DNA of 64,000 nucleotides from Acinetobacter calcoaceticus ANC 3811 (lineage in GTDB: Bacteria > Pseudomonadota > Gammaproteobacteria > Pseudomonadales > Moraxellaceae). Under the pieces are notes generated by a model, which worked only from the letters and a program-made list of their open reading frames with translations, was not told where the DNA came from and searched no databases. Shown here in pieces: positions 46,199-54,660 of this stretch. The DNA lies in the NCBI RefSeq assembly GCF_000399665.1, contig NZ_KB976986.1:879131-943130 (forward strand). Reading direction: 5' to 3'. Position numbers and translations under genes: made by a program. How positions within the stretch are numbered: position 1 is the first letter of the stretch; each line of letters begins with the position of its first letter.

Positions 46199-47029
46199 AT
46201 GGGTTATGTAACCACAAAAGATGGCGTAGAAATTTTCTATAAAGATTGGGGACCACGCGATGCCCAAGTTTTATTTTTTCATCACGGTTGGCCTTTAAGT
46301 TCAGATGATTGGGACACACAGTTGCTTTTCTTTTTAGGACAAGGCTACCGTGTTGTGGCTCATGACAGACGTGGTCATGGTCGTTCTAGTCAAGTGTGGG
46401 ATGGTCACGATATGGACCATTATGCAGATGATGTTGCAGAGGTGGTTAAACATCTGAACATTAAAAACGCAATTCATATTGGCCACTCAACAGGTGGCGG
46501 TGAAGTGGCTCACTATATCGCCCGTCATGGTCAAGAGAACGTTGCAAAAGCAGTGCTTGTCAGTGCAGTTCCTCCACTGATGGTTAAAACTGAAAATAAT
46601 CCTGAAGGGTTACCAAAAGAAGTTTTTGATGACCTACAAAATCAAGTTCTCACAAACCGTGCACAATTCTATCGTGACCTTCCATCTGGCCCGTTTTATG
46701 GTTTTAACCGACCTGATGCGAAGCCATCAGAAGGTGTCATTTCTAACTGGTGGCGTCAGGGCATGACCGGTAGTGCAAAAGCACATTACGATGGTATTGT
46801 GGCATTTTCACAAACTGACTTCACCGAAGATTTAAAGAAAATCACAGTTCCTGTTTTGGTATTGCATGGTGACGATGATCAAATTGTGCCTTATAAAACT
46901 TCTGGCGTGAAATCTGCTGAATTGCTCCCAAATAGCCAACTTAAAATCTATCCAGGTTTTTCTCATGGCATGTTAACGGTGAACCATGAAGTGATTAATG
47001 CTGACTTACTGGCGTTTATTCGTGAGTAA
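46199..47029 (+). CDS. alpha/beta hydrolase, non-haem chloroperoxidase/arylesterase type
   Basis: A 276-residue alpha/beta hydrolase. HHGWPLSSDDWD is the HGWP oxyanion region, the nucleophile Ser is in HIGHSTGGGE, the acid in LVLHGDDDQIVP and the His in PGFSHGM. This is the cofactor-free haloperoxidase/esterase group; hydrolase activity on small esters and perhydrolysis are typical. AGGAGAACAAAG precedes the ATG. It is followed by a gene remnant and appears to be a single-gene unit, perhaps for detoxification. Confidence 0.9.
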   Translation: MGYVTTKDGVEIFYKDWGPRDAQVLFFHHGWPLSSDDWDTQLLFFLGQGYRVVAHDRRGHGRSSQVWDGHDMDHYADDVAEVVKHLNIKNAIHIGHSTGGGEVAHYIARHGQENVAKAVLVSAVPPLMVKTENNPEGLPKEVFDDLQNQVLTNRAQFYRDLPSGPFYGFNRPDAKPSEGVISNWWRQGMTGSAKAHYDGIVAFSQTDFTEDLKKITVPVLVLHGDDDQIVPYKTSGVKSAELLPNSQLKIYPGFSHGMLTVNHEVINADLLAFIRE

Positions 47030-47052
47030 TTAAAAGCATAAAATTTAAAAAA

Positions 47053-47239
47053 GTGGAGAAATAAAAACAGCTCGCGTCCAAACAGAAAAGGCTTATAGCC
47101 CTATGGTCAATGGTTCACTAACTATCGTGAATTATTTACTCAAAATACAGTTAAAGGTGACACATATACACCTGCAAAGCTGATGGGTTATAAGCTTGTA
47201 ACCGAGCTGTCAGGTTCTAGTCCACTAGTCATAAATTAA
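47053..47239 (+). pseudogene. remnant of a lost gene (C-terminal fragment)
   Basis: GGAGAAATAAA at 47055 looks like a ribosome site, but no start follows. The frame from 47070 reads ARVQTEKAYSP, and a shift of one base near 47099 continues it as YGQWFTNYRELF then TPAKLMGYKLVTELSGSS and stops at 47239. No single open frame covers the stretch. It looks like the tail of a gene whose front was deleted and which then took a frameshift. The original family is not recognised. Confidence 0.45.
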
Positions 47240-47273
47240 TAAAGCTATTATTAAAACAGCATAGTTGTAATAG

Positions 47274-47306
47274 CCCCGAACAAGAAGTCATTCTTGTTCG
47301 GGGAAT
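47274..47306 (+). terminator. rho-independent-type terminator
   Basis: CCCCGAACAAGAA (47274-47286) and TTCTTGTTCGGGG (47291-47303) are perfect 13-base arms with a 4-base loop followed by AATTTAT. It follows the gene remnant, and probably ends the hydrolase transcript. Confidence 0.75.
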
Positions 47307-47442
47307 TTATAAATATTTCAAATAAATATAGTGCTACATAGGTACAAGGAAAATCAGAAAACAAAACACTCCATAAGAAATAATTCAAATTGAATATACT
47401 AAAAAGTAGTACATATTTTTTATGAACAAAGGAATGTAAATC

Positions 47443-48018
47443 ATGAGAAAACTAATACTGTTTCTACATGCATCGCTTGATAGTTTTGTCGAAGGTCCAA
47501 ATGGGGCAATGGACATTGGATGGATTGCCTACGATGCCGATTTGGCAAATCATGCAAAAGAAATTTTAAGCACTGTCGATATGGTGATTTGGGGACGTGC
47601 GACTTATCAGATGATGCATAATTACTGGCCAACTATGCTTTCAAACCCAGAAGCTTCGGAGCACGAACGGAATCATGCTAAATGGATTGAAAAGACTGAA
47701 AAAATTGTTTTTTCTACTACATTAGACAAAGTTGAATGGAATAACTCCAGACTGGTAAAAGATCATGTCAAAGAAGAAATTAATAAGCTGAAACAGCAAG
47801 CAGGCAAGGATATGGTTATTTTAGGTAGCCCGCGTTTCGCACACTATTTGATGCAACTTGATTTAATTGATGAATATAAAATTACAGTTTCACCTGTGTT
47901 GATTGGTAATGGATTACCACTATTTCAAGGTATTCAAGAAAAGACAAATCTTAAACTCATCGAAAATAAAACTTTTGCTTCTGGTGCGATAGCTCTTCAT
48001 TACCAAAAGATAAGCTGA
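47443..48018 (+). CDS. dihydrofolate reductase family protein (RibD C-terminal-like)
   Basis: A 191-residue protein of the RibD C-terminal/DHFR-like fold. LILFLHASLDSFVEGPNGAM is the usual start (ISLDGFxA...), VIWGRATYQMMHNYWP holds the GRxTY motif, and MVILGSPRFAHYLMQLDLID carries the G-S/G-x nucleotide loop. These proteins bind NADPH; most have no known substrate and do not replace folA. AAAGGAATGTAAATC precedes the ATG. Confidence 0.88.
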   Translation: MRKLILFLHASLDSFVEGPNGAMDIGWIAYDADLANHAKEILSTVDMVIWGRATYQMMHNYWPTMLSNPEASEHERNHAKWIEKTEKIVFSTTLDKVEWNNSRLVKDHVKEEINKLKQQAGKDMVILGSPRFAHYLMQLDLIDEYKITVSPVLIGNGLPLFQGIQEKTNLKLIENKTFASGAIALHYQKIS

Positions 48019-48131
48019 CCTTTTCACTAGTAAGGTTCATAACTTTACTAAGCACCGACTTTCAGTAACAGTTTTCTATGCTTTGATGAGGTGATGAATA
48101 CAATTATAAGTATGAAAAATGAGGTGAGAAA

Positions 48132-48824
48132 ATGTCTAAACGCATATTACATGTCGTGACAAATATTTCACGCTATAAAGATATAGATGAACCGACAGGC
48201 CTCTGGTTAGGTGAACTGACCCATGCCTATGATGAGTTTGAGAAACAAAACTACGTACAAGATATTGTCAGTCCAAATGGTGGTAAGACACCGATTGAAC
48301 CCAAATCACTGGGAGTCTTAGTAGCTGATAAATCAGTAAAAGCGAGAGAAGATGATCAGGCATTTATGACTTTACTCGCTAACACCCATAAACCGTCAGA
48401 TATTAATTGGCAAGATTATGACGTGATTTACTACACAGGTGGTCACGGTGTGATGTGGGATTTCTTAGACAATCCTGAGCTGCAAGAAATCACCAAAAAC
48501 ATTTATGAAAAGGGCGGTATTGTTTCAAGTGTTTGTCATGGCTATTGTGGCTTGCTCAATGTACGACTTTCAAACGGTGAGAGACTGATAAAAGATAAAA
48601 AGTTAACGGGCTTTGCTTGGAGTGAAGAAGTTCTAGCGGGTGTTGCGAAAAAAGTGCCGTACAATGCCGAAGAGTTAGCGAAAGAATATGGCGCTCACTA
48701 TGAAAAAGCTTTTATTCCATTTGCCTCTCATGTCGTTCAGGATGGAAACCTAATTACGGGTCAAAATCCGTTTTCAGCTACAAAAACTGCTTTAGCGATA
48801 ATAGAAGAGCTAGAAAAGTCTTAA
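48132..48824 (+). CDS. DJ-1/PfpI family protein (class I glutamine amidotransferase-like)
   Basis: A 230-residue protein of the DJ-1/PfpI superfamily. The reactive Cys is in VSSVCHGYCGLL at the nucleophile elbow, and YYTGGHGVMWDF is the preceding glycine-rich loop, as in Hsp31-like glyoxalase III/chaperones. GAGGTGAGAAA precedes the ATG. Protection from reactive carbonyls is a common role for the family. It ends before a terminator shared with the convergent flavoprotein. Confidence 0.88.
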   Translation: MSKRILHVVTNISRYKDIDEPTGLWLGELTHAYDEFEKQNYVQDIVSPNGGKTPIEPKSLGVLVADKSVKAREDDQAFMTLLANTHKPSDINWQDYDVIYYTGGHGVMWDFLDNPELQEITKNIYEKGGIVSSVCHGYCGLLNVRLSNGERLIKDKKLTGFAWSEEVLAGVAKKVPYNAEELAKEYGAHYEKAFIPFASHVVQDGNLITGQNPFSATKTALAIIEELEKS

Positions 48825-48845
48825 TTGTTAATGATTCAAATATAA

Positions 48846-48888
48846 ACCCGAAAAGCAAAACCAATGACGGCTTTGCTTTTCGGGTGTT
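48846..48888. terminator. terminator between DJ-1-like and NDH-2-like genes
   Basis: ACCCGAAAAGCAAA (48846-48859) and TTTGCTTTTCGGGT (48872-48885) are perfect 14-base arms, followed by GTTTA, between convergent genes. Confidence 0.85.
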
Positions 48889-48921
48889 TAAATAAAGTGA
48901 TTTGATCTAGCAACGCTAACT

Positions 48922-50127
48922 TTAAGGAACAATCACAAAATCAGGGTTGGCTATTGCGAAAGCTGCTTCGCGGTCTGCGGCTGGTGGATAAATCCAGACG
49001 GTATTAATCTCGCGTTTAATTTTTTTAGCTTCATCACGCACAAATTGAACCTGACGACCCCAACCTTCGCTATAGAGTGCGCCCCAAGGACCTAAATCAA
49101 CACAAGTCACATACTTCGGTTGACTGTATGCATGAAGTGGTAGATCAACTAGTTCTGCCGCAGCGTTGTAACCCGCTACACGACCTAGGCTCATGGCGTG
49201 CTGACACGACATCACGTTAAAGTTACCTAAATCATCGGTTGGAACTTTTACAGTATCGCCCGTGACAAAAACATTTTTTGCTTCAGGTGCATGTAAATAA
49301 GCATCACCTAAAATACGTCCTAAATTATCTTTTTCACCAGTAACTTGAGAGGTGAGTGAGTTGGCTCGCATGCCGGCAGTCCAAATCACGGTTTCTGTTT
49401 CAATTCTTTCGCCATTAGAAAGCGTTACACCAGCGGCATCTAGCGCCGTAACCCGTAGTCCAGCTTTACCTTCCACACCAAGCTCGCTAAGAGCTTCTCG
49501 AATAACGGTAGCAGCTTGGTCACCCATCGCCGCGCCAATTTCTGTTGAGGAATCAACTAAAACTACACGGACATTAGTTTCACCTAAAATGCTACGCAGA
49601 CGTTCAGGCATTTCGGTAACGGTTTCTAACCCAGTAAGACCACCACCGGCAACGACCACCGTATTACGCGCTGCATTTGCAGGTTTATTGGCTAAGTTTT
49701 TAAGGTGCTGATCTAGTTTCTCAGCATCTTCTAGTGTGCTTACGCTAAAGCCATATTCGGTAAGACCTGATATAGGCGGCATAAACGTCGTACTTCCGGT
49801 TGCCAGAATAAAACGGTCATAGGTTAAAGTTTGTTTGCTGCCATCGGTGGTTGAAACTTCAATTGCCTGTTGGTCGACATCAATTTTATTTACCCAACCT
49901 GCTAGAAATTTAACCCCAACCACACTTAATAACTCTGAAATATCAGGGTTCATATTTTCAAGCACAGCTTCATAAAGACGAGGACGAATACCAACATTCG
50001 GGCTAGGGGAAACCATCACCACTTCAATGTTTTGTTCTTGCGACGCTAAGTGAATTGCTCTTTGTGCTGCGAGTGCAGCCCATAAACCAGCAAAGCCAGA
50101 ACCAGCAATAATAATACGCTTACTCAT
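48922..50127 (-). CDS. FAD/NAD-dependent oxidoreductase, NDH-2-like
   Basis: A 401-residue pyridine nucleotide-disulphide-type flavoprotein. IIIAGSGFAGLWAALAA binds FAD, VVVAGGGLTGLETVTEM is the NAD site, and VFVTGDTVKVPTDD is the second FAD motif (TGD). There is no redox-active CxxC pair, which fits type II NADH dehydrogenases. No obvious membrane helix is seen. AAGGATAATCAA precedes the ATG. It lies downstream of an Rrf2 regulator on the same strand, so it may act in redox or nitrosative stress. Confidence 0.86.
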   Translation of the reverse strand: MSKRIIIAGSGFAGLWAALAAQRAIHLASQEQNIEVVMVSPSPNVGIRPRLYEAVLENMNPDISELLSVVGVKFLAGWVNKIDVDQQAIEVSTTDGSKQTLTYDRFILATGSTTFMPPISGLTEYGFSVSTLEDAEKLDQHLKNLANKPANAARNTVVVAGGGLTGLETVTEMPERLRSILGETNVRVVLVDSSTEIGAAMGDQAATVIREALSELGVEGKAGLRVTALDAAGVTLSNGERIETETVIWTAGMRANSLTSQVTGEKDNLGRILGDAYLHAPEAKNVFVTGDTVKVPTDDLGNFNVMSCQHAMSLGRVAGYNAAAELVDLPLHAYSQPKYVTCVDLGPWGALYSEGWGRQVQFVRDEAKKIKREINTVWIYPPAADREAAFAIANPDFVIVP

Positions 50128-50144
50128 TTGATTATCCTTTTGAT

Positions 50145-50222
50145 AGATTTTCGGACAACAAATTCCTGCTCATCACCAAATTTAGGGTGAGCGAATCCTT
50201 TCTCTGATTGTCCGAAAAATCT
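50145..50222. repeat. nested inverted repeats upstream of the NDH-2-like gene
   Basis: The outer arms AGATTTTCGGACAA (50145-50158) and TTGTCCGAAAAATCT (50208-50222) pair with one bulged base. Inside, GCTCATCACC and GGGTGAGC pair. The structure occupies the gap between the Rrf2 and NDH-2-like genes, 18 bases before the latter's start, and could be a long mRNA leader hairpin or a pair of regulator sites. Confidence 0.55.
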
Positions 50223-50285
50223 GAGAAGGCATTTAAAACGATTAGGGGATGTTATTGCTCTAGGGGTTGAGACCCTTTCAGCTCA

Positions 50286-50834
50286 TTAGTCGGGGGTATC
50301 CCGTGAGATTTTGTTTTTCCGCATTTTTGCTGTTCTTCCTTCGATGCGTTCATTGATCCAGCCATTTACATCACTAAAAAATACGTCGGGTGCATAACGG
50401 CCAAAACGGTCAGCAATATCACCAAGTGTATGAGCACCTAAAGCATCTCGCATAGCTTTTTCTGCTTGTAGCATGACTGCATGCACTGCACATACACCAC
50501 TGGTTGCCCAATCTGGTGGAGTATGATTAAAGACCGCGCATTTACCACGAACTTCTTGGCATTCAAAGAGCGGTTTTTCACCTTCGATAGCATTCACAAT
50601 ATCTAAAAAACTGATTTCATGAGCGGATCGAGCGAGTAAATATCCACCACGAACACCTTCTTGAGCAATAACGAGACCTGCCTTTTCAAGTTTAGGAAAA
50701 ATCTTTGCCATAAAACTTGGAGAGACTCCTTGTAATTCAGCAAGATCCTTACTACTCAAAGGTTTGTCTTCATTGTTCACGAGAAAAAGAAGACAGTGAA
50801 TCGCATACTCGACGCTACTAGTGATATAAGCCAT
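50286..50834 (-). CDS. Rrf2 family transcriptional regulator
   Basis: A 182-residue Rrf2 protein. The winged helix is at the N terminus (YAIHCLLFLVNNEDK, SSKDLAELQGVSPSFMAKI), followed by the wing GVRGGYLLAR. Three Cys in ECQEVRGKC and SGVCAVH sit where IscR and NsrR bind an Fe-S cluster, though the spacing (C-x6-C) differs from the usual C-x5-C, so cluster sensing is possible, not certain. It carries a 40-residue C-terminal tail. Two similar palindromes lie upstream (50859-50885 and 50901-50922). Confidence 0.88.
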   Translation of the reverse strand: MAYITSSVEYAIHCLLFLVNNEDKPLSSKDLAELQGVSPSFMAKIFPKLEKAGLVIAQEGVRGGYLLARSAHEISFLDIVNAIEGEKPLFECQEVRGKCAVFNHTPPDWATSGVCAVHAVMLQAEKAMRDALGAHTLGDIADRFGRYAPDVFFSDVNGWINERIEGRTAKMRKNKISRDTPD

Positions 50835-51208
50835 TTAATTTCATAATTGATCAATTACAAACACAGACTAATGTAGTCTGTGTTTTAAGTCAATAATAAA
50901 ACTAAGACAAAGTTAGTCCTAGTTTTTAAAAGGCTCTTTTAAAGCGTTAATAATTAATATATCTAATTGAATAATTTAAATTTTATTAAATAATAAATTT
51001 ATAAAAATTTATTTAGTTCTCTTGAGTGTAAAAAAATCTAGTAGATGTTTAATGAGGTGGTTCACAACTTATAAGTAAGATAGATGAAAGGGGATAGGCA
51101 CTTATCATTTATTTATAGAGTCTTTTAAATTATATTTGTGTAGATTGTTTCAATTAAAATATTGAATAGCTTTATCTGAATAAAAATATTTTTTATATAG
51201 CATGATGA
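50835..51208. other. AT-rich intergenic region between Rrf2 and a small membrane protein
   Basis: About 374 bases. The first 90 hold the two candidate Rrf2 operators. The rest is very AT-rich with no convincing gene; it should contain the promoter of the membrane protein at 51209. Confidence 0.5.
50859..50922. promoter_or_regulatory. two candidate Rrf2 operators
   Basis: AAACACAGACTA (50859-50870) and TAGTCTGTGTTT (50874-50885) are perfect 12-base arms around ATG. A second, weaker site, 50901-50922, has ACTAAGAC and GTCCTAGT. The cores GACTAATGTAGTC (50866) and GACAAAGTTAGTC (50906) differ at 3 bases and are 40 bases apart, nearly four helical turns. They precede the Rrf2 gene by 25 bases. 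Confidence 0.65.
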
Positions 51209-51595
51209 ATGAATAAGAGAGTTGTTTTGAAAACTGAATTTATTATTAGATGTATTTATGCACTTTGTCTTATCAGTGCAGGGTTCAACCATTTACAAAC
51301 TGTTCTAATGCATGGTTTGTTTTGGGACTATAACAATGCACCACTATTTACCTGTATTTATTGGACATCTTTAACATTTATCGATCCACTTGCAGCAATT
51401 CTTCTATTTTATAGACCCCGTATAGGCTTAATTCTAACTTTTCTCATTATATTTAGTGATGTCATTCACAACACTTGGATTACATTAAAAGTGGGCCGAG
51501 ACTTGCTCAACTATATGTATATTTCCCAATTTTTATTTCTGGTTTTTGTTTTGTGCACAATTAAGTTTCCTTGGAAGGCATATAAGACAAGTTAA
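51209..51595 (+). CDS. small four-helix membrane protein, unknown function
   Basis: A 128-residue hydrophobic protein with about four membrane segments: residues 9-28 (FIIRCIYALCLISAGFNH), 45-65, 70-90 (RIGLILTFLIIFSDVIHN) and 103-122 (MYISQFLFLVFVLCTIKF). It resembles DoxX-like small membrane proteins in size and layout, but I do not recognise a family with certainty. The start has no strong ribosome site. It stands alone and ends before a terminator. Confidence 0.6.
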   Translation: MNKRVVLKTEFIIRCIYALCLISAGFNHLQTVLMHGLFWDYNNAPLFTCIYWTSLTFIDPLAAILLFYRPRIGLILTFLIIFSDVIHNTWITLKVGRDLLNYMYISQFLFLVFVLCTIKFPWKAYKTS

Positions 51596-51607
51596 AATTT
51601 AAAGATA

Positions 51608-51638
51608 GGAGAGTAAAAGCATCCTTTTACTCTCCAAA
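51608..51638. terminator. terminator between convergent genes
   Basis: GGAGAGTAAAAG (51608-51619) and CTTTTACTCTCC (51624-51635) are perfect 12-base arms with a 4-base loop. Confidence 0.8.
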
Positions 51639-51652
51639 TAATTTCTTCAAAC

Positions 51653-52672
51653 TTACGAACGCCACCAATAATTTTCAACATTTGGCTCATTTAGGTTCAG
51701 TACTTCTCCCATTTGCGGTGTGCTAATCGCTAACGCATTTTCTTTAGCTAAACCGACAATACGTTCAAACGGGTCATCCCAAGCATGAAGTGCCAAGTCA
51801 AAAGTACCGTTGTGCACAGGCAATAAATGACGACCTTTTAAATCGATATGTGCTTGCAAAGTTTGCTCTGGTTGCATGTGAACATCAGGCCATTCAGGGT
51901 CATAAGCACCAGTTTCTAACATGGTTAAATCAAATGGGCCATAACGATGTCCAATCTCTTTAAACCCATCAAAATAGCCTGTGTCACCGCTGAAAAATAC
52001 CCGTAGATCATTATCAATAATCACCCACGAAGCCCAAAGCGTCGCATTGCTATCACCCATACCACGGCCTGAAAAATGATGAGCAGGGGTAGCCACCAAT
52101 TTTAGTCCATCCACATGGGTCGTATCCCACCAATCAAGTTGTTGAACTTTTTCTGCTGGAATTCCCCATTTAATGAGTGTGTCACCGACACCAAGCGGTG
52201 TTAAGAAATGCTCAACTTCATCGTTAAGCTGCATGACCGCATGGTAGTCGAGGTGGTCGTAGTGGTTATGTGACAAAATCACGCCTTTAATGGGTGGCAA
52301 CTCTGCAATGCTAATCGGTGGCTGATGGAAACGTTTTGGTCCAAGCCATTGAAAAGGTGATGCACGCTCTGAAAAAACTGGGTCAGTTAACCAAAATTCA
52401 TTTTGCAGTTTTAACAAGATGGTTGAGTGACCCAAACGAAATAGAGAGCGATCGGGTGCACTTAATAACTGTTCTTTCGACAAACTTAAAACAGTAATTT
52501 CTCTGTTTGGAACGGTGTCTTTTGGTTTGTTAAATAGAAACTTCCACATAAGCTGAAGCGTTTTGCCAAAAGAAGGCTTGTGTTGGTTGGGACGCGTATT
52601 TCTAAATTTGCCATTGTGCTGTTGAGATGGCATTAAGGGAGAAGGCAAGTCTGTTGTGTTTGAAATAGTCAT
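51653..52672 (-). CDS. MBL-fold metallo-hydrolase (NAPE-PLD/UlaG-like)
   Basis: A 339-residue metallo-beta-lactamase-fold protein. The metal motif SHNHYDHLDYH (HxHxDH) lies near the middle, PAHHFSGRG and FFSGDTGYF supply further ligands, and PVHNGTFDL the last His. The N-terminal GHSTILLKLQNEFWLTDPVFS is typical in parts for the UlaG/NAPE-PLD group. No signal peptide is present. AAGGAAAAACAAG precedes the ATG. It lies downstream of a TetR gene on the same strand. The phosphoesterase substrate is unknown; beta-lactamase activity is not expected. Confidence 0.88.
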   Translation of the reverse strand: MTISNTTDLPSPLMPSQQHNGKFRNTRPNQHKPSFGKTLQLMWKFLFNKPKDTVPNREITVLSLSKEQLLSAPDRSLFRLGHSTILLKLQNEFWLTDPVFSERASPFQWLGPKRFHQPPISIAELPPIKGVILSHNHYDHLDYHAVMQLNDEVEHFLTPLGVGDTLIKWGIPAEKVQQLDWWDTTHVDGLKLVATPAHHFSGRGMGDSNATLWASWVIIDNDLRVFFSGDTGYFDGFKEIGHRYGPFDLTMLETGAYDPEWPDVHMQPEQTLQAHIDLKGRHLLPVHNGTFDLALHAWDDPFERIVGLAKENALAISTPQMGEVLNLNEPNVENYWWRS

Positions 52673-52749
52673 CTTGTTTTTCCTTATTGGAACAAACCTA
52701 TATGTGCAAATAAGAACTTGGGCTAAGTGCTTATTTTGATTTATTTAAA

Positions 52750-52767
52750 TGAGTATTTGCTCACTCA
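52750..52767. promoter_or_regulatory. possible TetR operator before the MBL-fold gene
   Basis: TGAGTATTTGCTCACTCA holds TGAGT and ACTCA half-sites like the palindrome 53398-53413 upstream of the TetR gene. It lies 78 bases before the MBL-fold start. Confidence 0.45.
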
Positions 52768-52812
52768 TTAATTGGTTTAAAAATAAGGACGCCGTGCATC
52801 CTTAACTTTTAT

Positions 52813-53382
52813 CTAAATTGAAACTGCATGCCAAAACGCTTCAAAACCAGATTTACGATAAAGCTCGGTTTGAGAAGGGTCTTGGGCAATAAAATTGAGT
52901 GTAACTTCGGCAAGTGCACCTAAAATTGAAGCAATAAATAACGGTGGATAATCTCTTAATTTGCCATCGTTAATACGTTCTTGAATGTTTTGGGTGAGGT
53001 CACAAAAGGTTTGCATGCCAATTTGTTTGCTTTGCTCAGTAATTTGTTCCGAAGTCGAAAGCTGTGCCATGACTTTTCGTTTAAGAGGAGCTTCTAAACT
53101 CCAGTCCAAATAGCTTTGCCAGATATGTGACATTTGTGTTTGTAAATCAGAATCAGCAGGGTAACCAAGCATCATGACCTGACGTAGTTCAGCCTTTAGT
53201 GAAAGATATAACTGGTTCAGCAGTTCTTCTTTATTGCTAAAATAGGTAAATAAAGTACCTTCCGCTACACCAGCGACTTTTGCAATTTTTGAGGTAGACG
53301 CACGCTCGCCAAGCTCTGCTAATGTTTCAATAGCAGCACTTAAAATTGCATTACGTTTATCTTCACTGCGTGGACGAGCCAT
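52813..53382 (-). CDS. TetR family transcriptional regulator
   Basis: A 189-residue TetR protein. The helix-turn-helix is GERASTSKIAKVAGVAEGTL followed by FTYFSNKEELLNQLY. The Met at 53382 (MARPRSEDKRNAIL) is the usual family start; another ATG lies 12 bases upstream. It is followed by the MBL-fold gene, which it may control: similar half-sites occur before both genes (53398-53413 and 52750-52767). Confidence 0.9.
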   Translation of the reverse strand: MARPRSEDKRNAILSAAIETLAELGERASTSKIAKVAGVAEGTLFTYFSNKEELLNQLYLSLKAELRQVMMLGYPADSDLQTQMSHIWQSYLDWSLEAPLKRKVMAQLSTSEQITEQSKQIGMQTFCDLTQNIQERINDGKLRDYPPLFIASILGALAEVTLNFIAQDPSQTELYRKSGFEAFWHAVSI

Positions 53383-53397
53383 ATACAAATACATTAA

Positions 53398-53413
53398 TTG
53401 AGTGATTACTCAA
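53398..53413. promoter_or_regulatory. candidate TetR autoregulatory operator
   Basis: TTGAGT and ACTCAA are perfect 6-base arms around GATT, about 15 bases before the TetR start. Confidence 0.6.
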
Positions 53414-53524
53414 TCATACATAAAAATAATGAGAGAGCAATCTGTATTTTGTGTGAGAACGTAAAAAATTAGATAAAGCTATAGATTCAAACCTATAGAA
53501 TTAGCGATTTCTATAAGAGTGAAT

Positions 53525-53558
53525 TATAAAAAAAGACCATGAGTTGATCTTTTTTATA
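53525..53558. terminator. possible terminator after the alcohol dehydrogenase gene
   Basis: ATAAAAAAAGA and TCTTTTTTAT pair imperfectly around a short loop in the 53414-53597 gap. It is AT-rich and therefore weak. Confidence 0.4.
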
Positions 53559-53597
53559 GTTTAGAACAAGCCTTTAGGCGACCGAAAAGTATTTAAA

Positions 53598-54605
53598 CTA
53601 TTCATCTGACGAGACAAATTGCAAAACCACTTTTCCTTTTGTTCGTCCCGAATTTACGTACTGAAGGGCTTCTTTAATTTGCACAAACTCATATATTTGG
53701 TCAACTACGGGTTTAATTTTTCCAGCGTCGACCAATTCGGAAATTTTTGAGAGCTGCTGCCCGTTCGGTTGCATAAATAGAAATGAATAGGTAACGCCAC
53801 GTTTTTTTGCTTTATGTCGGATTGACCAGCTTAGAAGCGGGATAACACATTTTAGAAAACGGTTCAGATTAAATGCTTCTGTAGTAGCTTGATCGGGTGG
53901 ACCCGCAAGACTGATAAGTCGCCCACCACGTTTAAGCACATTGACTGATTTCTCTAAGGTTTTTCCACCTTGCGTATCTAAAACTACATCATAGTCTTTA
54001 AGTTCTTGCTCAAAATCTGTGGTTTTATAGTCAACAATGATGTCGGCACCCAACTCTCTAACCCACTGAGTGTTTTTACCACTTGTTGTCGTTGCAACAA
54101 TAGCCCCTAAGGATTTGGCAAGTTGAATTGCGATTGAACCAACACCACCTGAACCAGCGTGAATCAGTACTTTTTGTCCTGCCTGAACTTTTGCCATTTC
54201 AACCAGAGCTTGCCATGCTGTTAATGTCACTAAAGGTAAAGAGGCCGCCTGCTCCATAGAAAGATTTTGAGGTTTAAGTGCAAGTGAAGACTGTTGGACC
54301 ACTGTATATTCTGCAAAAGCACCATGCAGGTCGGTCTTGGCATAGACTTCATCTCCAGCTTTAAACTGGCTCACATTTGACCCAACTTCTACGACTGTAC
54401 CTGCAAAATCATTGCCTAATATGAAAGGAAACTTCAGTGGCAGAATTGCTTTAAGTTCGCCCTCTAAAACTTTTAAGTCGAGAGGGTTAATACTTGCAGC
54501 ATGAACTTTAACAAGCACGCCATCTTCGGTTAGATTAGGCCTAGTCTGTTCATCGAACTGTACATCATCAATATTGCCATAACGGCTAATGTAGGCTGCT
54601 TTCAT
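53598..54605 (-). CDS. NADP-dependent medium-chain alcohol dehydrogenase/quinone oxidoreductase
   Basis: A 335-residue MDR-family enzyme. The N terminus is a GroES-like domain (VHAASINPLDLKV, LGNDFAGTVVEVG) and the cofactor motif is HAGSGGVGSIAIQLA (GxGxxG, about residue 155). Zinc-binding Cys/His typical of alcohol dehydrogenases are absent, so it is of the quinone/enone reductase type. GAGG precedes the ATG. It is 56 bases after an SDR gene on the same strand, likely in one operon and probably part of the HxlR-linked set. Confidence 0.88.
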   Translation of the reverse strand: MKAAYISRYGNIDDVQFDEQTRPNLTEDGVLVKVHAASINPLDLKVLEGELKAILPLKFPFILGNDFAGTVVEVGSNVSQFKAGDEVYAKTDLHGAFAEYTVVQQSSLALKPQNLSMEQAASLPLVTLTAWQALVEMAKVQAGQKVLIHAGSGGVGSIAIQLAKSLGAIVATTTSGKNTQWVRELGADIIVDYKTTDFEQELKDYDVVLDTQGGKTLEKSVNVLKRGGRLISLAGPPDQATTEAFNLNRFLKCVIPLLSWSIRHKAKKRGVTYSFLFMQPNGQQLSKISELVDAGKIKPVVDQIYEFVQIKEALQYVNSGRTKGKVVLQFVSSDE

Positions 54606-54660
54606 TTGAAACCTCTATTTCTCGAAATTATTTTTAAAGTTTTATAGGCTTGGGTTTGTT

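Noticed and set aside
51653..52672. Beta-lactamase
   Set aside because: The MBL motif is present, but there is no signal peptide and the sequence fits the UlaG/NAPE-PLD group.
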